A stretch of 46,536 bases of DNA from a bacterium. GTDB lineage: Bacteria > Bacteroidota > Bacteroidia > Cytophagales > Cyclobacteriaceae. This document shows positions 1 through 9,700 of the stretch, piece by piece; within the stretch, counting starts at the first letter, position 1, and each line of letters opens with the position of its first letter. The translations under genes and the position numbers were made by a program. Under the pieces are notes generated by a model, which worked only from the letters and a program-made list of their open reading frames with translations, was not told the DNA's origin and ran no database searches. The stretch spans positions 1 to 46,536 of the forward strand of contig JANSWY010000033.1 of NCBI GenBank assembly GCA_024743255.1, given 5' to 3'.

Positions 1-1116
1 ATCTTCACCGGAAAATATCCGATCAGAAACAATCTTACCAATGGCATCAATATCCAGAAACCGGGTAGCAGAAAGTTATTAGAACCAAGAACCAACCAAT
101 GGCTCGATAGTACTGAAACCACATTCATAAAAGCACTTCAATCCCGAGGATATGAGACTGCTTTCTTTGGCCATTGGAAATTTGAAGGGAGCCCCCAAGG
201 AATAAAAGCTGATGCAGCTAGCTTAGGCTTTAACATTGCTGAAATTACTCCAAAAGGCATATCAACACCAGCCAATGATCAACACCTGGTGAAGCAACTT
301 ACGGATAAATCCATCGATTTTATAAAGCAAAGGAAAAAGAGTCCATTTGTGCTATTCCTATCGCATCATACTATAAGTGAGCCATTAGCAGAACAGGAAG
401 ATTTGATCGCCAATTACAATGAAGATCCATTATCACAAAGTGATGAAAACAATGCTACTCTTGGGGCTATGCTGGAGAGACTTGACAACAGTGTTGGTGA
501 TATTATTGAAACATTAAAATCTCAATCTCTACTAGACAACACAATTGTCATTTTCTGTTCCGATAATGGAGGTAATCAAAAGTTAATATCTCAGGGAAAT
601 TTCAAAGGAGGTAAAGGGACACTTTATGAAGGTGGAATAAGAATACCATTGATTTTTAGCTGGCCAGATAATATTCGAAGTGGTTTAGTAAACAACGCCA
701 AAGTTTCTACAATAGACTTCTCCCCTACCATACTAGCTTTGACAAAGACAAGTACAATCGATTCTGACTTTGACGGATTAGATTTATCCAAAATGCTTTT
801 GGAAGGTCGAGGTGTATCAAGAAATACGCTTTATTGGCATTATCCTCATTACAATAATGAGAGTGGTATGTCTCCAGCTGGAGCAATTCTTAGCAGTAAT
901 TATAAGTTAATTGAGTGGTATGAAGGGAGATATGGTTTATCTAGACGTTATGTCGAGCTCTATGATTTAGAAATGGATCCAACTGAGAGCGAAAACCTGG
1001 TTAGAAAACAACCTCAAAAGGCAGATGAATTGCTTAAGTACCTGCAATCCTGGAGACAAGTAATGGGCGCCAAAATGCCTTCTGAGCGAAGAATAGATTT
1101 AGGCAGTATACAATAA
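1..1116 (+). CDS. Sulfatase (5'-truncated by window edge)
   Basis: Type I sulfatase of the alkaline-phosphatase superfamily, hydrolysing sulfate esters, probably on polysaccharides. The reading frame is open from base 1, so the gene begins left of the window; 371 residues remain. Its first residues (FTGKYPIRNN) match the segment that directly follows the formylglycine motif C-x-P-S-R in this family, so the catalytic Cys/Ser should lie just outside. Visible family blocks are GYETAFFGHWKFEG (equivalent of the usual G-K-W-H-L-G), SDNGG at about bases 560-575 and the GGKGTLYEGGIRIPL block at 608-655. The His of the G-K-W-H-L-G block is displaced here (GHWKFEG), which may alter substrate handling. 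A GTG at 289 is in frame but lies inside the conserved fold and is not a credible start. No sulfatase-maturase gene is visible nearby. Family is sure, substrate unknown. Confidence 0.93.
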   Translation: MFTGKYPIRNNLTNGINIQKPGSRKLLEPRTNQWLDSTETTFIKALQSRGYETAFFGHWKFEGSPQGIKADAASLGFNIAEITPKGISTPANDQHLVKQLTDKSIDFIKQRKKSPFVLFLSHHTISEPLAEQEDLIANYNEDPLSQSDENNATLGAMLERLDNSVGDIIETLKSQSLLDNTIVIFCSDNGGNQKLISQGNFKGGKGTLYEGGIRIPLIFSWPDNIRSGLVNNAKVSTIDFSPTILALTKTSTIDSDFDGLDLSKMLLEGRGVSRNTLYWHYPHYNNESGMSPAGAILSSNYKLIEWYEGRYGLSRRYVELYDLEMDPTESENLVRKQPQKADELLKYLQSWRQVMGAKMPSERRIDLGSIQ

Positions 1117-1183
1117 GTAGACTTTTGTCTATATTTTGTCATTATTCATCTAATTTTCTCGGAATCATTATCTAGAAAAGGAA

Positions 1184-1191
1184 TAGATTTG
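1184..1191 (+). promoter_or_regulatory. Candidate Bacteroidota -7 box (TAGATTTG)
   Basis: TAGATTTG matches the Bacteroidota housekeeping -7 consensus TAnnTTTG and lies 48 bp before the ATG at 1240. No clear TTG -33 element sits about 19-21 bp upstream, so the assignment is tentative. Confidence 0.3.
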
Positions 1192-1239
1192 TTAATATAG
1201 TTAAAGAATTTACTCAGGAAATAACAAAGTCATTTCGCT

Positions 1240-1593
1240 ATGGACTTAATTATTATGGCCAGTGTGCCAGCCCTAATGTTGTTTATATCACTTATCCTTT
1301 TTTCGGAAAAGAAAGGCCTTAAGGTTGTAGAAGGTGGTTTATATACTATCAAAAATGCGAAGGGACAGTATGGCATGCTCAAAGTGCTTAAGATTGAGGA
1401 CAACTCTGTTCTGCACAGCCTTGTGTTCAGACAAATGTTTCACACCAGACCTAAGAGAGTACAATTCTCAGCATTATCTACAAAACCTAGATACATCAAA
1501 ATAGAAAAGAGAAAATTCAGTAAATGGTATGCTGAGTTACTTGGCACTATGGAAGTAAAACCGAGAGAAATCACCAGATATCTTGGTTCTTAA
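1240..1593 (+). CDS. Small membrane-anchored hypothetical protein, 117 aa
   Basis: Not recognised as a named family. Residues 5-22 form one N-terminal hydrophobic segment, which fits a membrane anchor with the rest in the cytoplasm. The soluble part begins GGLYTIKNAKGQYGMLKVLKIED, resembling the short beta-rich 'GLYTI...G.Y...KVL' domains of many small uncharacterised Bacteroidota proteins. It ends in a basic segment rich in Lys and Arg. The ATG at 1240 is the first in frame and gives a sensible N-terminus. It stands alone between the sulfatase and the MFS gene (123 and 56 bp gaps). No function is inferred. Confidence 0.65.
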   Translation: MDLIIMASVPALMLFISLILFSEKKGLKVVEGGLYTIKNAKGQYGMLKVLKIEDNSVLHSLVFRQMFHTRPKRVQFSALSTKPRYIKIEKRKFSKWYAELLGTMEVKPREITRYLGS

Positions 1594-1649
1594 TTAATAC
1601 CAATAATCACTCAAATTTCTTTATATCTTAGCGGTTCAATTAGACCGCA

Positions 1650-2876
1650 ATGAAAAATAGTAAAGCTGCTTTAGGGTTTATCTTTATCACTGTAATGGTG
1701 GATGTAGTTGGAATGGGGATTATTATACCTGTTCTTCCTAACCTTATTGCAGAATTGATTGACGGATCTATTAGTGACGCATCAATTTATGGAGGTTTTT
1801 TAATCTTCGCCTATGCAAGCATGCAATTTTTATTTGCTCCTGTTCTTGGAGGACTTAGTGATCAATATGGCCGAAGACCTGTACTACTAATCTCATTATT
1901 TGGCTTTGGCATTGATTACATATTTCTAGCGCTAGCACCAAATATATGGTGGTTATTTATTGGAAGAATAATCTCAGGAATTGCTGGAGCCAGTTTCACC
2001 ACAGCATCAGCTTATATTGCAGATGTTAGCCCACCAGAAAAGAAGGCTCAAAACTTTGGACTTATTGGTGCTGCTTTTGGGTTAGGGTTTATTATTGGTC
2101 CGGCAATAGGTGGCGTATTGGGAGAATACGGTTCGAGAGTACCTTTTTATGCTGCTGCAGCTCTGACACTCCTTAATTGGTTATATGGTTATTTCATTCT
2201 TCCAGAATCTCTTTCTAAAGAGAATAGAAGAAAATTTGATATATCCAGGGCAAATCCCATCGGTTCATTAATTCAACTTAATAAGTACCCTGTATTATTT
2301 GGAATGATAGGTGCATTAATCCTGTTATACATCGCAGCTCATGCCGTACAAAGTACCTGGTCATATTTTACAATTGAGCGATTTGATTGGTCTCCAAAAG
2401 ATGTTGGGTGGTCCCTCGCTTTTGTAGGTCTGCTAGTCGCAATTGTTCAGGGTTATCTCATAAGAATTGTAGTCCCAAAAATTGGAGAAAATGCAGCGGT
2501 TTATACTGGTCTAATTTTCAATTCTGTTGGCTTAATTCTATTCGCTTTTGCCTCTGAAGGTTGGATGATCTATGCATTCCTTATTCCGTACGTTCTTGGA
2601 GGTCTTGCAGGCCCTTCAATTCAGGGTATTATGTCTAATCAAGTAACAACAAATGAACAAGGTGAATTACAGGGAGCACTAACAAGTCTGGTTGCTGTAA
2701 CATCAATAATTGGTCCCCCCATGATGACAACCATCTTCGCCTATTTTACAGATGTAACCGAAGGGCAAATCTATTTTCCTGGAGCACCTATGCTATTAGG
2801 CGCTATACTTTCAATAATCAGCATCTGGTTTGTTCATGTCACATTTCAGAAGGTACAAAAATTGAAGCAACAATAG
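1650..2876 (+). CDS. MFS transporter, TCR/Tet (tetracycline-efflux-like) family
   Basis: Inner-membrane drug:proton antiporter of the major facilitator superfamily. At 408 residues it has the usual length for the 12-helix DHA1/Tet group. The N-terminus ([15 protein letters not shown]) and motif A between helices 2 and 3 ([14 protein letters not shown], residues about 67-80) are diagnostic; a second glycine-rich block ([16 protein letters not shown], about 140-155) matches motif C of antiporters. The start codon sits just after a 5-bp hairpin (GCGGT/ACCGC, 1631-1648) that could mask initiation. TATCTTAG at 1625-1632 is a one-mismatch -7 box. Similar proteins are annotated as TetA-like, but the real substrate cannot be read from sequence and resistance should not be assumed. 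Confidence 0.9.
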   Translation: MKNSKAALGFIFITVMVDVVGMGIIIPVLPNLIAELIDGSISDASIYGGFLIFAYASMQFLFAPVLGGLSDQYGRRPVLLISLFGFGIDYIFLALAPNIWWLFIGRIISGIAGASFTTASAYIADVSPPEKKAQNFGLIGAAFGLGFIIGPAIGGVLGEYGSRVPFYAAAALTLLNWLYGYFILPESLSKENRRKFDISRANPIGSLIQLNKYPVLFGMIGALILLYIAAHAVQSTWSYFTIERFDWSPKDVGWSLAFVGLLVAIVQGYLIRIVVPKIGENAAVYTGLIFNSVGLILFAFASEGWMIYAFLIPYVLGGLAGPSIQGIMSNQVTTNEQGELQGALTSLVAVTSIIGPPMMTTIFAYFTDVTEGQIYFPGAPMLLGAILSIISIWFVHVTFQKVQKLKQQ

Positions 2877-2929
2877 ATTGAATCAATAATTCATTTTTTT
2901 CCTATATTAAGGACTTATTCGACTGACCA

Positions 2930-4303
2930 ATGGCTAGAAATCCCTGGAAACTCTTTAGAATATTTTTGAAAGATCTTTTTGATCTGCATGAAGGTAAAGA
3001 GGAAGAAGAAAAAACTATCGCAGACATCACCAAAGGAGTTGAGTTTAGAGGAACCAATCTCTGGATTCTAATCTTTGCAATTTTAATAGCTTCTATTGGA
3101 CTGGATGTTAACTCAACTGCTGTTATTATAGGTGCAATGCTTATATCTCCGCTGATGGGACCTATTATGGGTATTGGCCTTGGCGCGGGAATTAACGATT
3201 TACCACTTGTAAGGAAGTCTTTATTCAATCTTGCCATTGCGGTAAGTATAAGCGTCATAACTTCTGCACTCTATTTTCTGGTAACACCTTTGCATGAAGC
3301 TCAATCAGAATTATTAGCCCGAACTTACCCAACACTATGGGATGTAGTGATCGCATTTTTTGGTGGATTGGCAGGGATTGTCGCAGGATCAAGAAAAGAG
3401 AAAAGTAATGCAATTCCCGGAGTGGCAATTGCAACAGCTTTAATGCCACCTCTTTGTACAGCCGGGTATGCTTTAGCAAATGGTAATTGGTTGTTCCTGG
3501 CAGGTGCATTCTACTTATTCTCAATTAACAGTGTATTTATTACAGTAGCCACCTTTTTAATAGTTCGGTTACTGAATTATCCTAAAAAGCAATTTGAAGA
3601 CTTTTCAGCGGAACGAAGAGTTAAAAACTTTATAGCATTCTGTGCTCTGATAACCATTATACCAAGTATTATAATGGCTTATAATCTGGTAACGAAAACC
3701 ATATTTGAGCAAAACTCAAAACAGTTTGTTAGCAAATTCTTTGATTATGAGCAGACCCAGGTCATCAGACAGGAAGCAGATGCCGAATCTCAAACTATCG
3801 AGGTAACCCTTTATGGAGAACCAATTGGTGAAAATGAGATAAACAGAATCAACTCCGAGTTAGAGAAAAATGGTCTAAATGGTGCAACACTTATTGTACA
3901 GCAAGGGTACATCCCTAAAGACACAATGAGCGACGAAACTTTTGTCAGAATCGAGCAGGACATAAAAGTAGGAATCATTGAGGAAATGTATGAGAAGAAT
4001 AATGAAATCATCAAGGGGAAAGAAGAACAAATAAGCTTCCTTGAGAATGAAATCTTGAAATACAAATCAAAAGAATTACCAGTTGAAGACATTAGTCGGG
4101 AGCTCAAAGCGCAGTACAACACAGTCACTCAGTTTTCAATCACTAATTCGGTGATATACGAAATGGATAGCATCAAACCGGACACTGTATGCCTGGCTTA
4201 TGTCAAATTTTCAAAAAGACCCAAAAACTCTGACCGTAAGAAAATTGAAGATTGGTTAAAAGTCAGGACTAAAACTAATTCATTGAAGCTATTAGTCTAT
4301 TGA
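2930..4303 (+). CDS. DUF389 domain-containing membrane protein
   Basis: 457-residue membrane protein of the DUF389 family (function not established). The conserved DUF389 block NSTAVIIGAMLISPLMGP lies at about residues 64-81, followed by several hydrophobic segments to about residue 250. The C-terminal third is soluble and includes a charged, probably coiled-coil stretch at about 345-375 (rich in E, K, N, with ISFLENEILKYK). Start ATG at 2930 gives a short basic cytoplasmic N-terminus. The 3' end overlaps the convergent papain-fold gene by 12 bp, so neither gene can have a private intergenic terminator here. The gene lies 53 bp after the MFS gene and may be cotranscribed with it. Confidence 0.9.
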   Translation: MARNPWKLFRIFLKDLFDLHEGKEEEEKTIADITKGVEFRGTNLWILIFAILIASIGLDVNSTAVIIGAMLISPLMGPIMGIGLGAGINDLPLVRKSLFNLAIAVSISVITSALYFLVTPLHEAQSELLARTYPTLWDVVIAFFGGLAGIVAGSRKEKSNAIPGVAIATALMPPLCTAGYALANGNWLFLAGAFYLFSINSVFITVATFLIVRLLNYPKKQFEDFSAERRVKNFIAFCALITIIPSIIMAYNLVTKTIFEQNSKQFVSKFFDYEQTQVIRQEADAESQTIEVTLYGEPIGENEINRINSELEKNGLNGATLIVQQGYIPKDTMSDETFVRIEQDIKVGIIEEMYEKNNEIIKGKEEQISFLENEILKYKSKELPVEDISRELKAQYNTVTQFSITNSVIYEMDSIKPDTVCLAYVKFSKRPKNSDRKKIEDWLKVRTKTNSLKLLVY

Positions 4304-5644
4304 TTTATTGGCATCAAACTCAAAAATCATTGGTATAATTTGATCAGCCTGAAGCCTGGAGAAGTACTTAACTTCATCTGCTGTCCAAACTATATTTCTT
4401 CCAAAATTAAAGTCTTCACTTCTGATCATATCGAAAGTAGTTTCTGAAGATTGTACCAGCGAAGCAAAATCAACTTTGGTGATATCTCCTGGGGAGACAA
4501 AGACATATAACTTAAAAAAGCTCTCCTCGGTTATTGTGTAATGATTGGACTCGTCAGGAAGAGAATAGTTCCTGAATGTATGTTCAATCAAAGCACTCCT
4601 CCAACCAGAAGATGGGTATATGGGTGAAACCTCTCCTTCTTCTCCCTTGTAATACACCTTTACATAAACAGGTTTGTTGGATTCTCCTTTGATTTGAAAG
4701 GCAAAATTATCTTCTCCTACAATTGGATAAAATACCCCTTTTTGTTTTCCTGGTTCAATTTTAACCTCAGTACTATCAGCCAATTCCAACGAAAACTTTC
4801 CAGTATAACTCAGTGGCTCATCTCCAGAGTATTTAGTCTCCATTGAAAAGCCATATCTAACAAATTGAACTTCCTTGTAAGGGATCCACATATATCCCTC
4901 GTTTCCCCAGTCACTTCCCCAACTATTCAGCACTTCAAAAGAACCACCAAATTTCTCATCGTCAAAGCTCACAACTACCATGGACTGAAGTGGAAGTGAT
5001 TCATCATACAACTCAGTAGGTTGCCATGATTCTTTGGCGTTTTGGAAAGAAAAAGGCACATGCATCGCAATCAGTACAGGTTTATCTAATGCCAGCTTTG
5101 ATTTAATTCTCTCCAACTTAGTTTGATCAGGATCAGATCTGTTGAATAGTTTTTGATAGGAATAGAAATTGGATCTAGATGCTTTCTCCAAAGCTTTTTT
5201 ACTCGACTTAGATGGACAGATATCTATGTAATCCAACAGATTAGGCATCCCAAATTCCGAAACTAGATGCAATGCGGTTCCAAGTGGCACCTCCTCCTTA
5301 CAAACATCAATACTATCAGCGAATAGCATATTAACAAAATATGGAGACTTCATATTTCGTGTAGTTTCCTTTTTGTTAATTCTCCCATATCCAATGGATT
5401 CCAAAATAGTAGCCGAACCAGCTACAGACCATCCAACTGAATGTTTAAATTTCAATTGATTACCAGCCTTAGGAGCAAATTGTTTCAGAGAATATGATTT
5501 GGGTATGGACCCACGAAAACCCTGACCTAAAACAGGCAGGCTATCATATATAGGATCCTCCATTTTTGAACCTGCAGTATGTTGTTGCTGCGAGAAACAA
5601 AATAGTGGAAATAGTATAAGTAATGCTATTAGTCTAATTCGCAA
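4292..5644 (-). CDS. Papain-fold (C1-like) protein, probable pseudopeptidase, with DUF4384-like C-terminal domain
   Basis: Secreted C1-family homologue that appears catalytically dead. Numbering from a TTG start at 5644 (450 aa), residues 1-18 form a classic signal peptide (MRIRLIALLILFPLFCFSQ). Oxyanion-hole Gln63 is present six residues before the catalytic position, as in papain, but that position is Ser69 (HSVGWS, where relatives have C-V-G-W). The active-site His is Gln220 (LPLQSMVVV, where relatives have G-H-A-M). Asn240 of N-S-W-G is kept. Ser69 is TCA, two base changes from a Cys codon, so one sequencing error cannot explain it. Residues about 283-385 resemble DUF4384. The frame is open to 5716 (ATGs at 5671 and 5716), but those starts spoil the signal peptide. 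It overlaps the upstream caspase gene by 11 bp, suggesting translational coupling. Possible roles: substrate-binding or regulatory partner of the caspase. Confidence 0.85.
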   Translation of the reverse strand: MRIRLIALLILFPLFCFSQQQHTAGSKMEDPIYDSLPVLGQGFRGSIPKSYSLKQFAPKAGNQLKFKHSVGWSVAGSATILESIGYGRINKKETTRNMKSPYFVNMLFADSIDVCKEEVPLGTALHLVSEFGMPNLLDYIDICPSKSSKKALEKASRSNFYSYQKLFNRSDPDQTKLERIKSKLALDKPVLIAMHVPFSFQNAKESWQPTELYDESLPLQSMVVVSFDDEKFGGSFEVLNSWGSDWGNEGYMWIPYKEVQFVRYGFSMETKYSGDEPLSYTGKFSLELADSTEVKIEPGKQKGVFYPIVGEDNFAFQIKGESNKPVYVKVYYKGEEGEVSPIYPSSGWRSALIEHTFRNYSLPDESNHYTITEESFFKLYVFVSPGDITKVDFASLVQSSETTFDMIRSEDFNFGRNIVWTADEVKYFSRLQADQIIPMIFEFDANKSID

Positions 5645-6773
5645 CGAATATAAAGTCACTTCCAGGAGCATTATCACCAAATTCACCAGATCTAGGCTGA
5701 GGTACAAGCGCCTCAAAATAGGTCATCAACTCTGTATAAGTCAATATTTGATCAGACCCACCATAGTTTCTCAAGGCTTCCAGGAACTTCCTCGCAAATG
5801 GAGAATGAGCTCCAGGAGTTCCATCCGGCACATATTCCTTTCCTCCTGATGTCAAATACTTTCTAGTTTTATATTTTAGTTTTCTTTGGATAAACTCTGT
5901 TTTGGTCAACTCAAAAAACTGATTTTGTCCTCTACTACCAGCCCTTGCAATTTGCTGATCAAACGTACCACCAAAACAAGCATCCAACAAAACAAGTGTA
6001 TGTTCGCATGGTATGTTATTAATGTAATCCCTTAAAGCAGAGTGAGAAATATAGCTATCACTTACAATATCATCTAACCTTGAGTCTTGTGCCGCCAAAT
6101 AACCCATTTTGGTGATTTCATCAAACTTACCATGCCCTGCAAAGAAAACGAGAAGCTGATCTTTTGGCAAGTAAGTTTTAGCAGCGTATTCCCTAATCTT
6201 CTCAAGAATTGTAATTCTCTTTGGGTTTAAGATCAACTCAACTTTGAACCCATAATAACTTTCCAATTCTTCTTTAACAGCCTTAGCATCAAACACAGGA
6301 TTTGACAAATCATTCCACTCATCGTATTCATTTATGGCGAAAATAAGAGCGTAATCATTTCTTTCAATGATATCAAAATTGTAAGATATAGTTCGGGAAA
6401 CTGTAGCTTCTCCACCTTCTTCATTCAAAACTGTAATTTCAAATTCATTTTTACCCTCCACCAGGTTTACCTGCTGCTCCACTATCTCCTGTGATCCTGA
6501 ATTTGAAATCCCGATTCCCCTCGACATTCTCACATCCTGTCCATTCTGAAGAATTCTTACTTCCGAAATAGGAGAAGGACTTTGAACCGATAGCTTTAAC
6601 GCCATTGTCTTTTGTTTACTCACCAGATTTTCTTTAATTGGATTCATCCAGGTAACAACCGGAGCTCCTGGAGATATATCAACACTAATAACTTCTGATT
6701 TTGCTGAAAAGTCCTGGCTGAATACAAACAATGGCGCAACTACGGCCATTGCAATAATTAATACCTTTTTCAT
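5634..6773 (-). CDS. Secreted caspase-like (peptidase C14) protease
   Basis: 379-residue exported cysteine protease of the caspase/metacaspase fold. Residues 1-19 are a signal peptide ending V-F-S-Q. Residues about 30-133 look like a beta-sandwich domain (SPISEVRILQNGQD; EGKNEFEITVLNEEG). The caspase domain follows at about 140-378: beta-1 YALIFAINEYD, catalytic His214 in FFAGHGKFD, catalytic Cys266 in LLDACFGGTFD, and the C-terminal strand GSDFIFVAN. The His/Cys dyad is complete, so it should be active, with basic P1 preference typical of bacterial members but unproven. Its ATG overlaps the LRR gene stop (ATGA, 6770-6773), and its 3' end overlaps the pseudo-papain gene. All four operon proteins carry signal peptides, so this protease is expected outside the cytoplasm, unlike the cytoplasmic caspase-like effectors of bacterial defence systems. 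Confidence 0.92.
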   Translation of the reverse strand: MKKVLIIAMAVVAPLFVFSQDFSAKSEVISVDISPGAPVVTWMNPIKENLVSKQKTMALKLSVQSPSPISEVRILQNGQDVRMSRGIGISNSGSQEIVEQQVNLVEGKNEFEITVLNEEGGEATVSRTISYNFDIIERNDYALIFAINEYDEWNDLSNPVFDAKAVKEELESYYGFKVELILNPKRITILEKIREYAAKTYLPKDQLLVFFAGHGKFDEITKMGYLAAQDSRLDDIVSDSYISHSALRDYINNIPCEHTLVLLDACFGGTFDQQIARAGSRGQNQFFELTKTEFIQRKLKYKTRKYLTSGGKEYVPDGTPGAHSPFARKFLEALRNYGGSDQILTYTELMTYFEALVPQPRSGEFGDNAPGSDFIFVAN

Positions 6774-9700
6774 CTTTTTATGATTTTGCGTGAGATAGTT
6801 TGTCCGTCTGGTGTAGTAATATTTAACAAAAGAATTCCATTTAAGCTGGAATATTGTTGCATTGACATCTGTAGAGTATTAGATCCCTTCAGTGCCATAA
6901 AATCCTGGTTAACCAGTACCTGACCATTTAAATTGGTAAGTTCGCAATTGACCCAACCATCCATATGACTATACATTTCTATATTGATGTGATCCTCAAC
7001 TGGATTTGGATAAAGTAATGAAATAGTTGAGAAATCCAAATTTAGGTACTCAAATAATTCATCTTCCCTACCGAAAACAAGCTCATACATCAAATTGGAG
7101 TCGTTCTTAATCGATATTTCCTGAACCTTTGAAAGGTCAACAACTCTGGAAGAACCACGATCAACTAGTAACAAACTGTATTGATTACTTAATGGTTGGT
7201 CCCAAGCCAAAGTGAATTCTTTCTCATTCAAGGTGGAATTAACATTTAAATCCCACTTAACAATTCTATCATTAGGCTTAATATTCCTGGTGAACTGATT
7301 ATCCACTACCAACGAAAGGTATTCCGAGAATTTAGGAGCTAGATTTAAGTCATGGTGGTCAAATACTTCAGAAGCACTTCTATTTAACCCAACCCCTGCG
7401 ATATTATGAACTAAGTCTTTTCCTTTTAGATAGAAAGTCAATTCCCAATTTGACGCATTTAGGTTGAATGAAGAAGGTTCTTCAATAGAGTAATCCTCTC
7501 TCCCCGATCCATTACTTGCTGTGACAGGAATTACAAAATTAGGAGACCCGGAATTGACCTGAAGCCATGCACCCTCAAATGGACTAAGTGCAGATCTATT
7601 TACCTCACCAGATACATAACCAATCAGATTGGTAGATACGTCTCCAGATGAAATATAGCCATTATCAATATTGTACTGTACAACTTCACTCCATGTCAGG
7701 GTACCAATGAATGGATTTCCGATGAGATGATAACCGGTAGAGTTTAATGGAAACCTATATTCTCCTGCTATAAGGTTTACGCTTTCTCCTCCTACCATTA
7801 ATGATACTGGATCTTTACTAAGGTAAAAATATCCAACACCAGCACTCAAAGAATTAAACTGATTCAAATCCTGATAACTTCCATTGTTCCATCTTAGCAA
7901 TCTCCATTTCGTTTTATCATAAGTTCCCAACTCATCGAGCAAAGCGCTTGCACTTGGATTGTTAAATGGAAATGCGATAATTCTATAATTCTCTACAGAA
8001 GTACCAGATGAAACATTTGTGATTGTTCGGCTATCATCTGCAATCACAACTTTAGTCGTAAAAATGTCTGTGGAAGCAGTATTTCCTACTCCATCAATCG
8101 CCTGGAAGTAATAGTTGATTCCTATGTTATCTAAATCATTTGCCTGAAACACCTTGGAATAATTCCCATCTGTATTTGCTTCTAATTCTTCCGAACTAAA
8201 GCTACTTTCAGAAGACTTTTTATAGAATATACTCACTGATTCCAGTCCAAGATTATCTGTAGCTCTTGCAATTACTTCTAAGTCACCTCCTCCAGATGCA
8301 TCATACGTAGATGGAGTTGTAAGCCCTTGCACTTGTGGGTCTTCATTATCAACAAGTGCTGTGACCTCTACAGTCCATGTTTCTGATGTAGTTCCGTCCT
8401 CAGCCCTAACCAGGTAAGAAACAGGTCCCTGAGAGAAATCTACTGCTGTAGAACCAGATTCTTGTTCAATGGTATTGACAAAAGCTGTTGCTCCAAAGGA
8501 CAAATCGTAATTTGGAACTAAATTATTAAGAGATGTTCCAACTGGCATTTCCAGGCTTATAGACCTTGCACTATTATCATAAGATGTTGCCGTATTTTGC
8601 CCATCAATTTCAAATAAAGTTATTTCAGTATCAATGTTTGGTGATATTTCCAATTCAACAGTCCAGGTTCTTTCTGTTCCATCCTGTGCCCTAATTAAAT
8701 ATTCAACAGGACCGGAATTGAAATTATTTGATGACACACCGCTTGTTTGCTCCGTACCTCCTACAAATGCTGTTGCATCGCCGGATAGCTCATAATCTAA
8801 TATCAAATTTGGGAAACTTGCCTGATTGTATACACCTATAGTCCATGAGGCAATATCCGAATTAACTCCGTATCCAATTAGATTGATATCACCAACATTA
8901 TTTACTGCTAAAGACTTGATGTCAGTAGAATCATTTAAAGCTACAGATACATTTACAGTCCAGTTTTTTACTACGGCTAAATCCTCGGAAGTAACCACAT
9001 ATGTAGCAGAGCCTGATGAGAAATCAACTTCAGTAGCAGCACTTTCCTGAGAGACATCATTCACAGTAGAAGTAGCACCTGGTGACAACACAAATTCCGG
9101 AACTAGATTAGTACGGTCTGTTGCATATACCACTTCGATATCAACTACATCTTCAGTGGTAGAGAAGATTGCATCTCCATTTTGTTGTGGTAATGAAAAC
9201 TGTACCATTTCGGCCTCATTATTCACCGGTCTATTCACATTTATTGTCCAATCCTGAGTTGTTACTCCATCTTCAGCAACAACTCGATATATTACATCAT
9301 CCGTAAAGTCGTTTACTGTAACACCACTTTCCTGTAATACATCAGACACCAGTACGGAAGCTCCATTTGAAAGTGTGTATTCCGCGGTAAGGAACCTTTC
9401 ATCAGTGGATTCATTTATTAAAAATGAAATGGTCGGAGCATTTGTAAAGTCTGCAGATGCAGTGTCTTCTAAAAATGCAAAAGTTGTGATTTCAGTATCT
9501 GTGGCACAGGTAATGTCTGTTCCTGAGAAAAATCCAGTTGCAATGACATTATCCTTCCACGTATTGTATTGAGATGACGAGAATGGCTCACATATATTTG
9601 TGTTATCAAATCCTACCAATGTCAATGTTCCAGAAGTAGTAAGCTCTACAGGAAAGGCACCAGACAAATCATTATAAGCGACAAACAGTTGCTCTAACCC

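Noticed and set aside
289-1116. Taking GTG 289 as the start of the sulfatase
   Set aside because: The same frame is open to base 1 and encodes conserved sulfatase sequence there.
1650-2876. Antibiotic resistance gene tet
   Set aside because: Family similarity to Tet efflux is clear, but no evidence in the sequence establishes tetracycline as substrate.
2902-3258. Minus-strand frame inside DUF389 gene
   Set aside because: Fully antisense to a strong conserved membrane protein; composition is that of a shadow frame.
5634-6773. Cytoplasmic caspase defence effector
   Set aside because: The protein and its operon partners carry signal peptides, so a cytoplasmic abortive-infection role is not supported.
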